A stretch of 64,000 nucleotides of DNA from Flavobacterium phragmitis. GTDB taxonomy: Bacteria > Bacteroidota > Bacteroidia > Flavobacteriales > Flavobacteriaceae. Below are positions 45,423 to 53,937 of this stretch, one piece after another. Below the pieces are notes generated by a model. That model saw only the letters and a program-made list of their open reading frames with translations, did no database searches and had not been told where the DNA came from. The stretch spans positions 309,533-373,532 of the forward strand of contig NZ_FOMH01000006.1 of NCBI RefSeq assembly GCF_900112575.1, written 5' to 3'. The first letter of the stretch is position 1. Each line of letters opens with the position of its first letter. The translations under genes were made by a program, and so were the position numbers.

Positions 45423-45790
45423 TTTTTCTTTTTTTGAATTTCCGAATCAATTATTCTTCTAAGATCTTCCAGTTCTGAAGCCGACAAATTAGTTTCAGTC
45501 GTAAAAAACGAAGCAAACTGCGAAGCTGAGTTATTAAAAAAGTTGCTGATAAGTCCTTTTACATGTTTGGAGAAATAATCGGTTTTCTTGACCAAAGGGT
45601 AATATTCTCGAGAATTTCCAAATTCGTTATAAGCCACAAATTTCTTGTCGATCATTCGTTTCAAAAGCGTTGCTACTGTTGTTGTAGCGGGTTTTGGCTC
45701 TGAATACGATTCTAATAAATCTTTCATAAAAGCCTTTTCAAGCTTCCATAAATGTTCCATCAATTGTTCTTCTGCGTTTGATAATTGCAT
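45419..45790 (-). CDS. BlaI/MecI/CopY-family transcriptional regulator
   Basis: A 123-residue winged-helix repressor. The segment LSNAEEQLMEHLWKLEKAFMKDLLE and TTTVATLLKRMIDKKFV form the winged helix with a C-terminal dimerisation helix (ASELEDLRRIIDSEI). Normally it is inactivated by the BlaR1-type sensor/protease in the same operon; here that partner is a remnant, so the regulator may be constitutively active or respond to another protease. Confidence 0.9.
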   Translation of the reverse strand: MQLSNAEEQLMEHLWKLEKAFMKDLLESYSEPKPATTTVATLLKRMIDKKFVAYNEFGNSREYYPLVKKTDYFSKHVKGLISNFFNNSASQFASFFTTETNLSASELEDLRRIIDSEIQKKKK

Positions 45791-45857
45791 TTTTTTAAGG
45801 TTCTAAGGTTCTGAGATAATAAGTTTTTTTTCGCAGATCAAGTTTAATAATATGCCT

Positions 45858-45906
45858 CTTTATTCTTTATTCTTTATTCTTTATTCTTTATTCTTTATTC
45901 TTTAAT
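45858..45906. repeat. Heptamer tandem repeat CTTTATT
   Basis: Six perfect copies and one imperfect copy. It overlaps the stop codon of the next minus-strand gene (45895-45897), most of it lying downstream of the stop. Confidence 0.9.
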
Positions 45907-46857
45907 ATTTTCAAGTTTTTCCAATTCAGGCAATTCTTTTTTATAAGCTTCTAGATTCCAGTCTATATTCATTTTTGCGGCATATTCTTTCATTGTTCCC
46001 AATCCAACCTCGGCACGCCTTTTATCTACATTATCTGGATCAATCATGGGAGAAAAATACCATTTATTAGTCTTTCTGTTTTTTGCAGACTGGCTTCCAT
46101 AAATCTGTTTTCTTCCTTCTCTTAACGCAACTCGATCTTCTAAATAAGCCAAATTACTTATGTTGGCATTTCCTTTTTTAACCGCTTCCCGCATCATGGG
46201 CAAATACTTCTGCTGATATTTTAAAGGCGAATGCTGAATAACCAAAAACAAAGTCTGATTTCCCTGTGTTCCCACTACATCTTTTCCAACCCAGCCTTTT
46301 TCGTCCAGTATTTTCATCACCGTGACGAGATTAATACTGTCTTTTTTATTCATTATTTTGCCAATGCTGTCAATTTTGCTTTTACTTGAATTAGGATCCT
46401 TATAAATTTTCATAAATTCTACTCGAATTCCCTGATCTTCAGTATAAATATCCAGAAGTTCTTTTTCCATCGTTTTATCATATCGAACGCCAATACTGTC
46501 TACTTTTTTTTGAAGTTTACCAATTGTCTTTTCCCATTCTTTCGTATTGTGCAAGGATTTCAAATCATTGTCTATTTTCATACGATCAATATTTTCATAG
46601 CCGTTATCAATCGCTAAATCCAGCCATTTAAAGGCTTTTTTATTTTTTTCAGCCAAAGAAGCAGCACAGCCCGCATTATATAAATCTTTCGAATCCTTCT
46701 GTTTTATCTTAAAAGCTTTTGTGTAATAATTGACAGCTGTTTTATAATTCGTCGCACTATAACAAGAATCTGCTTTTTTAACCCATTCCTTATACGTTTG
46801 AGCCTGAACCAAAACACTATTCATTATAATAAAAAAGAAAGCCAGCAGTTTATTCAT
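45895..46857 (-). CDS. Exported TPR/DUF6624-type protein
   Basis: A 320-residue protein with a signal peptide (about 1-19, ending VQAQ). Residues about 20-100 contain TPR-like helices (ADSCYSATNYKTAVNYYTKA) and the C-terminal part (about 130-300) has features of DUF6624 (DIYTEDQGIRVEF, GWVGKDVVGTQGNQTLFLVIQH, LPMMREAVKKG, YGSQ). Function unknown; periplasmic. Confidence 0.82.
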   Translation of the reverse strand: MNKLLAFFFIIMNSVLVQAQTYKEWVKKADSCYSATNYKTAVNYYTKAFKIKQKDSKDLYNAGCAASLAEKNKKAFKWLDLAIDNGYENIDRMKIDNDLKSLHNTKEWEKTIGKLQKKVDSIGVRYDKTMEKELLDIYTEDQGIRVEFMKIYKDPNSSKSKIDSIGKIMNKKDSINLVTVMKILDEKGWVGKDVVGTQGNQTLFLVIQHSPLKYQQKYLPMMREAVKKGNANISNLAYLEDRVALREGRKQIYGSQSAKNRKTNKWYFSPMIDPDNVDKRRAEVGLGTMKEYAAKMNIDWNLEAYKKELPELEKLENIKE

Positions 46858-46875
46858 CTATTTAATTTTAAAGTT

Positions 46876-47298
46876 TTATTCTATTTTTTGTTCAGAGAGC
46901 AATTCTCCTTTTTCGTATTTTCTAATCTGAAATAATTTTCCTTTATCTGAGTAAAACTTCCATACTCCAAAATAAAACCAATGCGATTCGGTTTCGTTTA
47001 ATTCCAATTTGGTTTTGCCTTTCGATTCCAGTTTTCCGTTTTCGTAATAACTTTTTACAATACAAATTCCTTTTTTATATTTCTCTGATTTGTATAATTT
47101 CCCGTTTATAAAAGTTTTCCATTTCTTAATTGGTAAATCTCTTTTGTAGAATTCGACAGATTTGTATTCCACACTATCCTGAACATACACCTCAACCCAT
47201 TTTCCTTCTTTCTTTTTATCAATCTTTTGATTAATAAGCGCCGATTTACATCCAAAAAAAGAAAGCAGAATTATCGCAAAAAGTATTTTTCTAATCAT
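46876..47298 (-). CDS. Small lipoprotein with MORN/YwqK-like repeats
   Basis: A 140-residue lipoprotein (cysteine about residue 17 in SFFGC). The mature part has short repeats of the kind KSYYENGKLESKGK and KFYSDKGKLFQIRKYEKGELL, as in YwqK/MORN-variant proteins, some of which act as antitoxins; no toxin partner is apparent here. It precedes the DUF6624-type gene with an 18-base gap and is probably cotranscribed with it. Confidence 0.78.
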   Translation of the reverse strand: MIRKILFAIILLSFFGCKSALINQKIDKKKEGKWVEVYVQDSVEYKSVEFYKRDLPIKKWKTFINGKLYKSEKYKKGICIVKSYYENGKLESKGKTKLELNETESHWFYFGVWKFYSDKGKLFQIRKYEKGELLSEQKIE

Positions 47299-47463
47299 TT
47301 TGATTCTACAATTATAGATTCTATTCTACAAATGTAGAATTAATTTTCAAACGAGAAAGAAAAAACTGATTTTTTTTATTTAAGATACAGAGTAACAAAG
47401 GTTCAAAGGGACAAAGGGCTTTTCTTCTGCACTTTCTCTTTGTCTCTTTGTCACTATGAACCT

Positions 47464-48561
47464 TTAAAAAGAAAGCAAATCAATCGTTCTCTCCACTTCT
47501 TCAAAATCAATATAAAAATTATCGCCTTTTTGAATTCCGACAACAAAGCTGTAATTGATGTTTTCCATGTCTGTGGTGTTTTTAATAACGGCGCTAAAAC
47601 GATTGGGTGGCTGAAGAATTAAAACAGAAGAACCTGCTTCAAGAGCCATGAGTCCGTGGAATAAATGACTGCCTTCGATACCAATGAGGATTTTAGCACC
47701 AGCGCAGGCCGAAAGTATTTCTGCAGCAGTATTTTGAGTAACATCAACAATTTTGAATCCGCATTTTTCTCGGAGTTTTTCGGCAATTTCGAGCTCATTC
47801 AGCATCACGCGTGATATTCCCGAATTGCGACGCAGAATAAAAACTCCAGGATGTGAAGTTCCGGGAAATAATGAAAGTATTTTATTTCGGTTGGCTTCAA
47901 ATCGAAGATGTTTGTTATCGTTATTTCCCCAATTATCATCAAAGAAAATGGCATTTTTCAGATAAGCCGCATTTGTCCGAAATGGATTCATTTCTAAATA
48001 CGATTCATATTCCAGCATGTGAGAATAGGGAATAATATTTGAAGTTACAGGAACTCCTTCTTGATTGGCCAAGGCATAATTTGCACAATCATCGGTAAGC
48101 CAAAGGCCAAAATACTGATTCCCTTCAGAAGTGCTGTAAATAGAAGCATTATCGATTTCTGTATCTATAATCGCTGGCGGAAAATAGTTCATTTTTTTAG
48201 AAAGCTGAAAAGAAGGATGAAGTCTGAAATTATAAAGTCCTTTATAAAGAAAACCGTTTATCATCCAAATATCTTTGAGCTTATAAGCAAAAGTCGGTGC
48301 ATGTTCTACCGTAAAACCTCCGTGCATTGCTGCGTGCGGATCATCTGTAAATGCCGTACCTGTGATACGTTCCAATTGATTCTCCAAAAAATAAGCTTTG
48401 GGAGCGATAGTAGTTTTTTCCGGAGCAATCTGCCATGATTTTACGGCAAGCTTTTCCAAAATTCTGCCTTCTCGAAACATCGAATGGCATTTTTTCAATC
48501 CTTTCAGATATCGGGTATATCCAATTGGAGAAAATTTGACCTTTTTTTTAACTAAGTCCAT
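47464..48561 (-). CDS. Glycosyltransferase family 61 (DUF563)
   Basis: A 365-residue soluble protein. The C-terminal half shows the GT61/DUF563 pattern: GVFILRRNSGISRVMLNELEIAEKL (given in part), VTQNTAAEILSACAGAKILIGIEGSHLFHGLMAL (in part) with the conserved GSH near residue 308, and LQPPNRF. These enzymes transfer sugars in polysaccharide or glycan synthesis; donor and acceptor unknown. It stands alone. Confidence 0.8.
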   Translation of the reverse strand: MDLVKKKVKFSPIGYTRYLKGLKKCHSMFREGRILEKLAVKSWQIAPEKTTIAPKAYFLENQLERITGTAFTDDPHAAMHGGFTVEHAPTFAYKLKDIWMINGFLYKGLYNFRLHPSFQLSKKMNYFPPAIIDTEIDNASIYSTSEGNQYFGLWLTDDCANYALANQEGVPVTSNIIPYSHMLEYESYLEMNPFRTNAAYLKNAIFFDDNWGNNDNKHLRFEANRNKILSLFPGTSHPGVFILRRNSGISRVMLNELEIAEKLREKCGFKIVDVTQNTAAEILSACAGAKILIGIEGSHLFHGLMALEAGSSVLILQPPNRFSAVIKNTTDMENINYSFVVGIQKGDNFYIDFEEVERTIDLLSF

Positions 48562-48793
48562 TAGCCCACATTAAAATCAACATTAAAATAACATTAGAAA
48601 AATTCACAAAACAGGATTATAAACAATATTATGCGGGGCTTGATAATAATAATTTCAAATTTAACTTAATTTATTTAACAAAATGCAAAGTCAACATTAA
48701 AATTTTAAATTTAAATTCCAAGTTTTAAAACCCAAATTCAAATAGGAAAACCCAAATTTTAAATTCCAAATTCCAAGAATATTACGAACAAAA

Positions 48794-48819
48794 AAATCCG
48801 CTCATTTCTGAACGGATTT
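48794..48819 (-). terminator. Terminator downstream of the M20 gene (minus direction)
   Basis: AAATCCGCTCA (48794-48804) pairs with TGAACGGATTT (48809-48819); the T run is on the minus-strand side. Confidence 0.65.
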
Positions 48820-48830
48820 GACTATTTTAT

Positions 48831-49167
48831 TTAACCGCAAAGAGCGCAAGTTTTTTTTAGAGTTACGTTTATAAACGCAAAGTTCGCAAAGCTGTATGAT
48901 ATAGCTTTGCGAACTTTTTAAAATCTTATTAAAAAAATCTTAGCTCCCGATAGCTATCGGGATTGCGTAAATTCTTAGCGCTCTTTGCGATAAAAAAATT
49001 TCTGAGCAAGTAAAACTTAACCGCAAAGAGCGCAAGTTTTTTTTCTAGTGTTACGTTTATAAACGCAAAGTTCGTAAAGCTTTGTGATATAGCTTTGCGA
49101 ACTTTTTAAAATCTTATTAAAAATCCTTGCGAACTTTGCGTAAATTCTTTGCGCCCTTTGCGGTTAA
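48831..49167. repeat. Two tandem copies of a nested hairpin repeat
   Basis: Copy 1 (48831-48991) and copy 2 (49017-49167) both begin TTAACCGCAAAGAGCGCAAG and share the inner words GTTACGTTTATAAACGCAAAG and ATAGCTTTGCGAACTTTTTA; each folds back on itself, with outer arms ending in CTTTGCGGTTAA in copy 2. Copy 1 contains the palindrome TCCCGATAGCTATCGGGA (48945-48962) at a point where copy 2 has the ordinary sequence. The 607-base gap 48562-49168 has no gene. Confidence 0.85.
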
Positions 49168-49168
49168 A

Positions 49169-50557
49169 TCACTTAGAAAGCTCCACAAAATATTTATAAA
49201 ACAACGGAATAGTCTCAATTCCTTTCAAGTAATTAAAGATTCCGAAATGCTCATTTGGCGAGTGAATAGCATCGCTGTCCAAACCAAATCCCATTAAGAT
49301 CGTTTTGCTTTTTAATTCTTTCTCAAACAAAGCCACAATCGGAATACTTCCTCCTGAACGAACTGGAATTGCAGGAACTCCAAATGTTTCTGTATACGCT
49401 TTGTTCGCTGCCTGATAACCGATGCTGTCAATTGGCGTAACATAACCCTGGCCACCGTGATGAGGCGTTACTTTTACCGTAACTCCAGCCGGAGCAATGC
49501 TTGTAAAATGTTTCGTGAAAAGTTCTGTAATCTCTTCCCATTCCTGATTTGGAACCAAACGCATCGAGATTTTAGCAAAAGCTTTACTTGCAATAACCGT
49601 TTTAGCACCTTCGCCAGTATAACCGCCCCAGATTCCGTTTACGTCTAAAGTTGGACGGATGGAGTTTCTTTCGTTCGTTACATATCCTTTTTCACCATAA
49701 ACATCAGCAATGTTTAAAGCATTTTTATATTTTTCTAAACTGAAAGGCGCTTTTGCCATTTCGGCTCTTTCTTCTGCAGATAATTCCTGAACTTTATCGT
49801 AGAAACCTGGAATGGTAATATGATTGTTTTCGTCGTGAAGCGAAGCAATCATTTTTGCCAAAATATTAATTGGATTCGCCACAGCGCCGCCGTATAAACC
49901 AGAATGTAAATCGCGGTTTGGTCCTGTAACTTCTACTTCAACATAACTCAAACCTCTTAAACCTGTTGTGATTGATGGTTGTTGGTTCGAAATCATTCCA
50001 GTATCTGAAATCAGGATTACGTCGTTTTTCAGTTTTTCCTGATTGCGTTCTACGAACCAAGCCAAACTTGCAGAACCCACTTCTTCTTCACCTTCGATCA
50101 TGAATTTTACGTTACATGGCAAAACGTTGTTTTGTACCATATATTCCAACGCTTTTACGTGCATGTACATCTGACCTTTGTCGTCACATGCGCCACGAGC
50201 GAAAATGGCACCTTCTGGGTGAATATCTGTATTTTTAATTACGGGTTCGAAAGGTGGTGAAGTCCATAATTCTAATGGATCTGGCGGTTGTACGTCGTAG
50301 TGGCCGTAAACTAAAACTGTTGGAAGATTTGGATCTATTATTTTTTCACCGTAGATAATTGGGTAACCTGGAGTGTCGCAAGTTTCGACAAAATCGCATC
50401 CTGCTTTTGATAAACTTTCTTTTACAGCGGCTGCTGTGTCAATAACATCTTGAGAATATGCAGTGTCGGCACTTACCGACGGAATCTTTAATAATTCGAT
50501 CAATTCATTGATAAACCGATCTTTATGTTGTTGAACGTAGGACTTAATATTTTCCAT
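49169..50557 (-). CDS. M20-family dipeptidase
   Basis: A 462-residue cytoplasmic metallopeptidase (no signal peptide). Metal-binding and catalytic residues: H86 and D88 in GHYDVQPP, D125-D126 in GACDDKGQ, E157-E159 in IEGEEEVGS and the late H in SDAIHSPNEHF; the dimerisation domain with HSGLYGG lies about 215-345. It fits the group of dipeptidases (carnosinase/CNDP-like M20) that removes N-terminal residues from dipeptides. The stop codon abuts the tandem repeat. Confidence 0.92.
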   Translation of the reverse strand: MENIKSYVQQHKDRFINELIELLKIPSVSADTAYSQDVIDTAAAVKESLSKAGCDFVETCDTPGYPIIYGEKIIDPNLPTVLVYGHYDVQPPDPLELWTSPPFEPVIKNTDIHPEGAIFARGACDDKGQMYMHVKALEYMVQNNVLPCNVKFMIEGEEEVGSASLAWFVERNQEKLKNDVILISDTGMISNQQPSITTGLRGLSYVEVEVTGPNRDLHSGLYGGAVANPINILAKMIASLHDENNHITIPGFYDKVQELSAEERAEMAKAPFSLEKYKNALNIADVYGEKGYVTNERNSIRPTLDVNGIWGGYTGEGAKTVIASKAFAKISMRLVPNQEWEEITELFTKHFTSIAPAGVTVKVTPHHGGQGYVTPIDSIGYQAANKAYTETFGVPAIPVRSGGSIPIVALFEKELKSKTILMGFGLDSDAIHSPNEHFGIFNYLKGIETIPLFYKYFVELSK

Positions 50558-50623
50558 TTAAATTATTTTTATAGAAAACCAAAAGTACGAAAAAGAGAAT
50601 TAAAAAAAATTTTCAAAAAATGC

Positions 50624-50653
50624 TTTGATAATTCAAAAGTATGCCTATCTTTG
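50624..50653 (+). promoter_or_regulatory. Promoter of tRNA-Leu
   Basis: TTTG at 50624-50627 and TATCTTTG at 50646-50653, 18 bases apart, an almost perfect Bacteroidota promoter 14 bases before the tRNA. Confidence 0.7.
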
Positions 50654-50667
50654 CACCCACAATTACC

Positions 50668-50749
50668 GCGGATATGGCGAAATTGGTAGACGTGCCAGAC
50701 TTAGGATCTGGTGCCGCAAGGCGTGTAGGTTCGAGTCCTATTATCCGCA
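50668..50749 (+). tRNA. tRNA-Leu (anticodon TAG)
   Basis: Acceptor stem GCGGATA/TATCCGC closes the cloverleaf; the anticodon loop CTTAGGA gives TAG, reading CUA-type leucine codons; the long variable arm (GTGCCGCAAGGCGT) is as in class II tRNAs; GGTTCGAGTCC is the T arm. CCA is not encoded. It is transcribed alone and ends in a terminator. Confidence 0.95.
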
Positions 50750-50756
50750 CTTTTAA

Positions 50757-50791
50757 GAAGCTTCTGAATCAACTTTCAGAAGCTTTTTTGT
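50757..50791 (+). terminator. Terminator of tRNA-Leu
   Basis: Perfect 11-base stem AAGCTTCTGAA (50758-50768) and TTCAGAAGCTT (50775-50785) followed by a T run. Confidence 0.85.
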
Positions 50792-50904
50792 TTTGCTCCA
50801 CTTTGCTTTTTGTTATTAAAGTTGTTGATAAGCAATTTACTGCAATATCATTTTATTGGTTTCTATTTTTATTTTTGAATGTTTTACTAAAATAAAAACA
50901 GAAC

Positions 50905-52896
50905 ATGAAACTAAAAATATTAGAATTAAAACTATCTGATGTACAAAAATCTGGGCTTGGTGAATTTTATTCTACTAAGTTTAATTCAACAATAGCGTTA
51001 GTAGGAAAAAACGGATCAGGTAAAACAAGATATCTTAAAGCTATTGAAAACTACATTAGATCATGTGACGTAACTACTGACTATGCAAAATGGTTTAGTA
51101 ATGTTCCTCAATCTTTTTTTGATATGTATTCTGAATATCAAAAAAACAAAGCAAGCTTTGACATTCATAAAGAATTTACATCATCCCAAGCTCTATATAA
51201 TAATGATCCAAACAATTCAGCAATTAAATCTCGTTTTAATGAAGCTTCATTAAAATACAATCAAATTCTTGCACGCACAAATTCTAATATATTTCAACAG
51301 CTGGATAGACATACAAATACAATCAAAAACGAAATTTCTAAACGCCTAAAAGTTATTAATTCAGATGATTTAAGAAAACTACAAGAAAGCTTTACTGGGG
51401 ATGGAAAAATTTCGTTCCAAACCATAATAGATTCAACATTAGAAAACGTGGAAGTAAATGAATTTAATTTAATAGCAGAAAGCTCATTAAGTTTTTTACA
51501 AAGACTTCCTCATAAGCTAGCTTTTGATGAGATTGACTGCAGAGGAGATGAAAAAAAATTTAAAACACGTGTTTCCTATCAACGTTTTGAGCTTTTAAAA
51601 AATCTAATAAAAGAATTTTTAGATAAAGATTTGAAATGGCATGCTAAAAATTCTGACATCAGTGAACATGACGATCATGTCAATATTAAAGCCACAGGAT
51701 ATTGGACAATTAACGAAAGAGAATTCAATTACAATGATTTTTCTGATGGCGAAAAAGTTTTATTCACATACGCTATATTATTATTTTTACTTAATATAAA
51801 TCCTAGAATAAAATTCAGAGAATCAATTATTATTATAGATGAACCAGAACTCAATCTTCATCCAAAAGCTCAAATTAAACTTATAAATACTTTGGAAAAT
51901 CTGGTTGGAGAAATCGGTCAGATAATTATTGCAACACATTCTTTATCAATAGTAGCAAATTTAGATTACGGATCAATATTTTTAGTTAGAAATAATCAAC
52001 TTTTAACTCCATCTTCTTCCGTACCATTCAATGCTATAGAGGATTTAATGGGTTTTGAAGAACATTATAACAAAATTGTTGAATTTCTTGTATCTACTCC
52101 ATCTTGGGCAATGACAAATTTTATGGGACAATGTTTTGAAGACCCAGAAGTTTTTGAATCAGCTAATAAAAATGACCCACAATTAGAAATATTTCAAAAA
52201 TTAATTCTTGAGAAAAATAATATTCGCATATTAGATTTCGGCTCAGGGAAGGGAAGACTTCTTGACCGAATACGAGAGAACGAAGAATCATGGAAAAGAA
52301 TTGAAACATATGATTGCTTTGATGTTGATGAATCATTTAACGAATTAGTATCACTTAAAGGAGCATCTTCAATTTTTAACGACTTAAAAAACATCCCTGA
52401 CAATTCATATGATTTAATTATAATGGTAAATGTCCTTCACGAAATTCATGTAAAACATTGGAAAGAAAGTTTATTAAAAGTAAAGCAATCATTATCTCCA
52501 AACGGCTATTTAGCAATTATAGAAGACACGGAACTTCCTGTTGGAGAACTCCCAAATGATCTTGGCTTTTTATTATTAGACAAAGATGAAATGAAAATTT
52601 TATTAGGTAAAGAAATTAACTTCTTATCGCCAGCCATCGAGAGATACAAAAATCGCATAATATGCGGAATAATAGATAAAGAGAATCTAAATACAGTAAC
52701 CAAAAATCATTTAATAAAATGCTTAGAAAAACTTAAAGACAACTCCTTAAAAAACATAAAAGAATATAGACAACTAGAAAATAAAGAATTAGGAATTGGA
52801 AGATTGTATGCCTTAAAATCTAATCTATATGTTAATAGTGAATTAGCTATTGAATATTTAAACAATGAAATTTCAAAACCAAAGTCTAATCCATAG
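50905..52896 (+). CDS. AAA/ABC-type ATPase fused to a SAM-dependent methyltransferase
   Basis: A 663-residue soluble fusion. N-terminal ATPase: Walker A GKNGSGKT (34-41), signature-like FSDGEK (279-284), Walker B IIIIDEPELNLHP with D312-E313 and an H-loop histidine H345 (ATHSLS). This is the AAA_15/21-type ATPase of OLD-like and SMC-like proteins, without a TOPRIM domain. C-terminal class I methyltransferase: motif I LDFGSGKG (443-450), acidic YDCFDVDE, and DLIIMVNVLHEI (503-514). It lacks the (N/D)PPY motif of DNA amino-methyltransferases. A TATTTTTG box lies 28 bases upstream. It is next to a tRNA. Possible role in defence or stress is inference; I know no described system with this exact fusion. 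Confidence 0.85.
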   Translation: MKLKILELKLSDVQKSGLGEFYSTKFNSTIALVGKNGSGKTRYLKAIENYIRSCDVTTDYAKWFSNVPQSFFDMYSEYQKNKASFDIHKEFTSSQALYNNDPNNSAIKSRFNEASLKYNQILARTNSNIFQQLDRHTNTIKNEISKRLKVINSDDLRKLQESFTGDGKISFQTIIDSTLENVEVNEFNLIAESSLSFLQRLPHKLAFDEIDCRGDEKKFKTRVSYQRFELLKNLIKEFLDKDLKWHAKNSDISEHDDHVNIKATGYWTINEREFNYNDFSDGEKVLFTYAILLFLLNINPRIKFRESIIIIDEPELNLHPKAQIKLINTLENLVGEIGQIIIATHSLSIVANLDYGSIFLVRNNQLLTPSSSVPFNAIEDLMGFEEHYNKIVEFLVSTPSWAMTNFMGQCFEDPEVFESANKNDPQLEIFQKLILEKNNIRILDFGSGKGRLLDRIRENEESWKRIETYDCFDVDESFNELVSLKGASSIFNDLKNIPDNSYDLIIMVNVLHEIHVKHWKESLLKVKQSLSPNGYLAIIEDTELPVGELPNDLGFLLLDKDEMKILLGKEINFLSPAIERYKNRIICGIIDKENLNTVTKNHLIKCLEKLKDNSLKNIKEYRQLENKELGIGRLYALKSNLYVNSELAIEYLNNEISKPKSNP

Positions 52897-52944
52897 TCTC
52901 TCTTTCGGAATTGACAACCTCTGAAACAAATACATCAATTCACC

Positions 52945-53055
52945 TTGGCGAAAGGAGCTTTTCCAACATATCAACGATAGTAACACAATGAAAAAAAAGT
53001 TGTAGGGAATTTTCAAATTTGTTGATATGCCTTTAATTTCTCCTTTCGTCGAAAT
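52945..53055. repeat. Diverged inverted repeat of the GTCATTTCGAC family
   Basis: CGAAAGGAG (52949-52957) and CTCCTTTCG (53040-53048), CATATCAAC and GTTGATATG form a long imperfect hairpin similar in layout to the copies at 53651-53751, 53938-54096 and 57130-57235. Confidence 0.65.
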
Positions 53056-53080
53056 GATCGTGCTTTAAGCACAATTTCTT

Positions 53081-53314
53081 TTAATCTACACCTAAATAAG
53101 GATCCAGCACTTCTGCCAATCTGTTGAGCCAGTAAAAATTATCATCGACATGACACAACTCAGAATCCAGAGTTTCGCAACCTCGCATCGAACTTAACGA
53201 AAGAGCATAATTGACCTGCCGGAGCATCTTCGCCATATCTTTTACATCCACAACATCACTAAAAAAAACTTTTAGTCTAGTTTCTACTTCTTTAGGAAAA
53301 CACTCTGTAGCCAT
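53081..53314 (-). CDS. Small protein of unknown function
   Basis: Start at 53314 (MATECFPKEVETRL) is chosen because the -7 box TATATTTG on the minus strand (plus 53336-53343) would lie inside the reading frame if an earlier ATG (53359 or 53371) were used. The 77-residue protein is helical and acidic, with VDVKDMAKMLRQVNYALSLS and LDSELCHVDDNFYWLNRLAEVL. No family recognised. It is divergent from the XRE gene and may be regulated by it. Confidence 0.6.
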   Translation of the reverse strand: MATECFPKEVETRLKVFFSDVVDVKDMAKMLRQVNYALSLSSMRGCETLDSELCHVDDNFYWLNRLAEVLDPYLGVD

Positions 53315-53324
53315 TATCTTATTT

Positions 53325-53352
53325 TTTGAACACTCCAAATATAATACTTTTG
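53325..53352. promoter_or_regulatory. Overlapping divergent promoters
   Basis: Plus strand: TTTG (53325-53328), 16 bases, TACTTTTG (53345-53352) toward the XRE gene. Minus strand: TATATTTG (plus 53336-53343) toward the small protein. The boxes interleave, so the two genes likely compete or are coregulated. Confidence 0.5.
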
Positions 53353-53401
53353 GAGACATAAATGTAACCACGCCAAAAATAAATCTTAAGAATTTTGAAA
53401 T

Positions 53402-53632
53402 ATGGATATTTCAGAAGAAATCTTTATTGCAAATCTTGGGATTCACATTCGCCAATTGCGTGAAAAAAAAGGTTTATCTCAACAAGCTTTGGCTGATGAT
53501 TGTGATATTCCTAAAACTCAAATAGGAAGAATAGAAAGAGCTAAAATAAATACTACAATAAAAACCCTTATAAAAATCGCCAATGCTTTAGATATTGAAC
53601 CTAAAGAATTGCTTGATTTTTCTTTGAAATAA
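53402..53632 (+). CDS. XRE-family helix-turn-helix regulator
   Basis: A 76-residue single-domain DNA-binding protein. The HTH_3 fold spans about 8-67 with LRQLREKKGLSQQALADDCDIPKTQIGRIER in the usual positions (quoted in part: GLSQQALADDCDIPKTQIGR). Such small XRE proteins are common next to mobile genes and toxins. It is divergent from the small protein at 53081-53314 with overlapping promoters, suggesting autoregulation. Its stop is followed at once by a repeat. Confidence 0.9.
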   Translation: MDISEEIFIANLGIHIRQLREKKGLSQQALADDCDIPKTQIGRIERAKINTTIKTLIKIANALDIEPKELLDFSLK

Positions 53633-53896
53633 AGCATATCCGTCTAGTTTGTCATTTCGACGTAAGGAGAAATCTCCGCGAGAAGCTCGACAAAGATTGG
53701 CGATTATCGTTGCGGAGTTACTTACGGAGATTCTTCGTTCCTCAGAATGACAAGATTGTGGTTACGGTACGTTTAGTACTTTTCGGCTAAAGCCTTTTCC
53801 ATTTCAATCATAAAAAAAACCTCCAGCTAAAGCAGGAGGCAATTCATTTAACTTTCTTATTCCATAAAGCATATCCGTATAGTTTGTCATTTCCGA
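53630..53896. repeat. Direct repeat pair around a hairpin
   Basis: The words TAAAGCATATCCGTCTAGTT (53630-53649) and TAAAGCATATCCGTATAGTT (53865-53884) are near identical and are both followed by TGTCATTTC. Between them lies the inverted repeat 53651-53751 (arms GTCATTTCGACGTAAGGAGA and complement). Confidence 0.75.
53811..53840 (-). terminator. CCTCC-type terminator hairpin
   Basis: CCTCCAGCTAAAGCAGGAGG folds on itself and, read on the minus strand, is followed by a T run. It would end transcription from the XRE-membrane gene at 54178, though 340 bases away. Confidence 0.5.
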
Positions 53897-53937
53897 CAAG
53901 ATTGAGGCGTTCTCAGTTTCCTTAAAACCTTTTTTTT

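Noticed and set aside
48061..48438. 125-residue open frame on the plus strand
   Set aside because: It is the antisense of the GT61 gene, which has clear family motifs.
50641..50895. Open frame across the tRNA
   Set aside because: It reads through the tRNA-Leu and its terminator and is not a protein gene.
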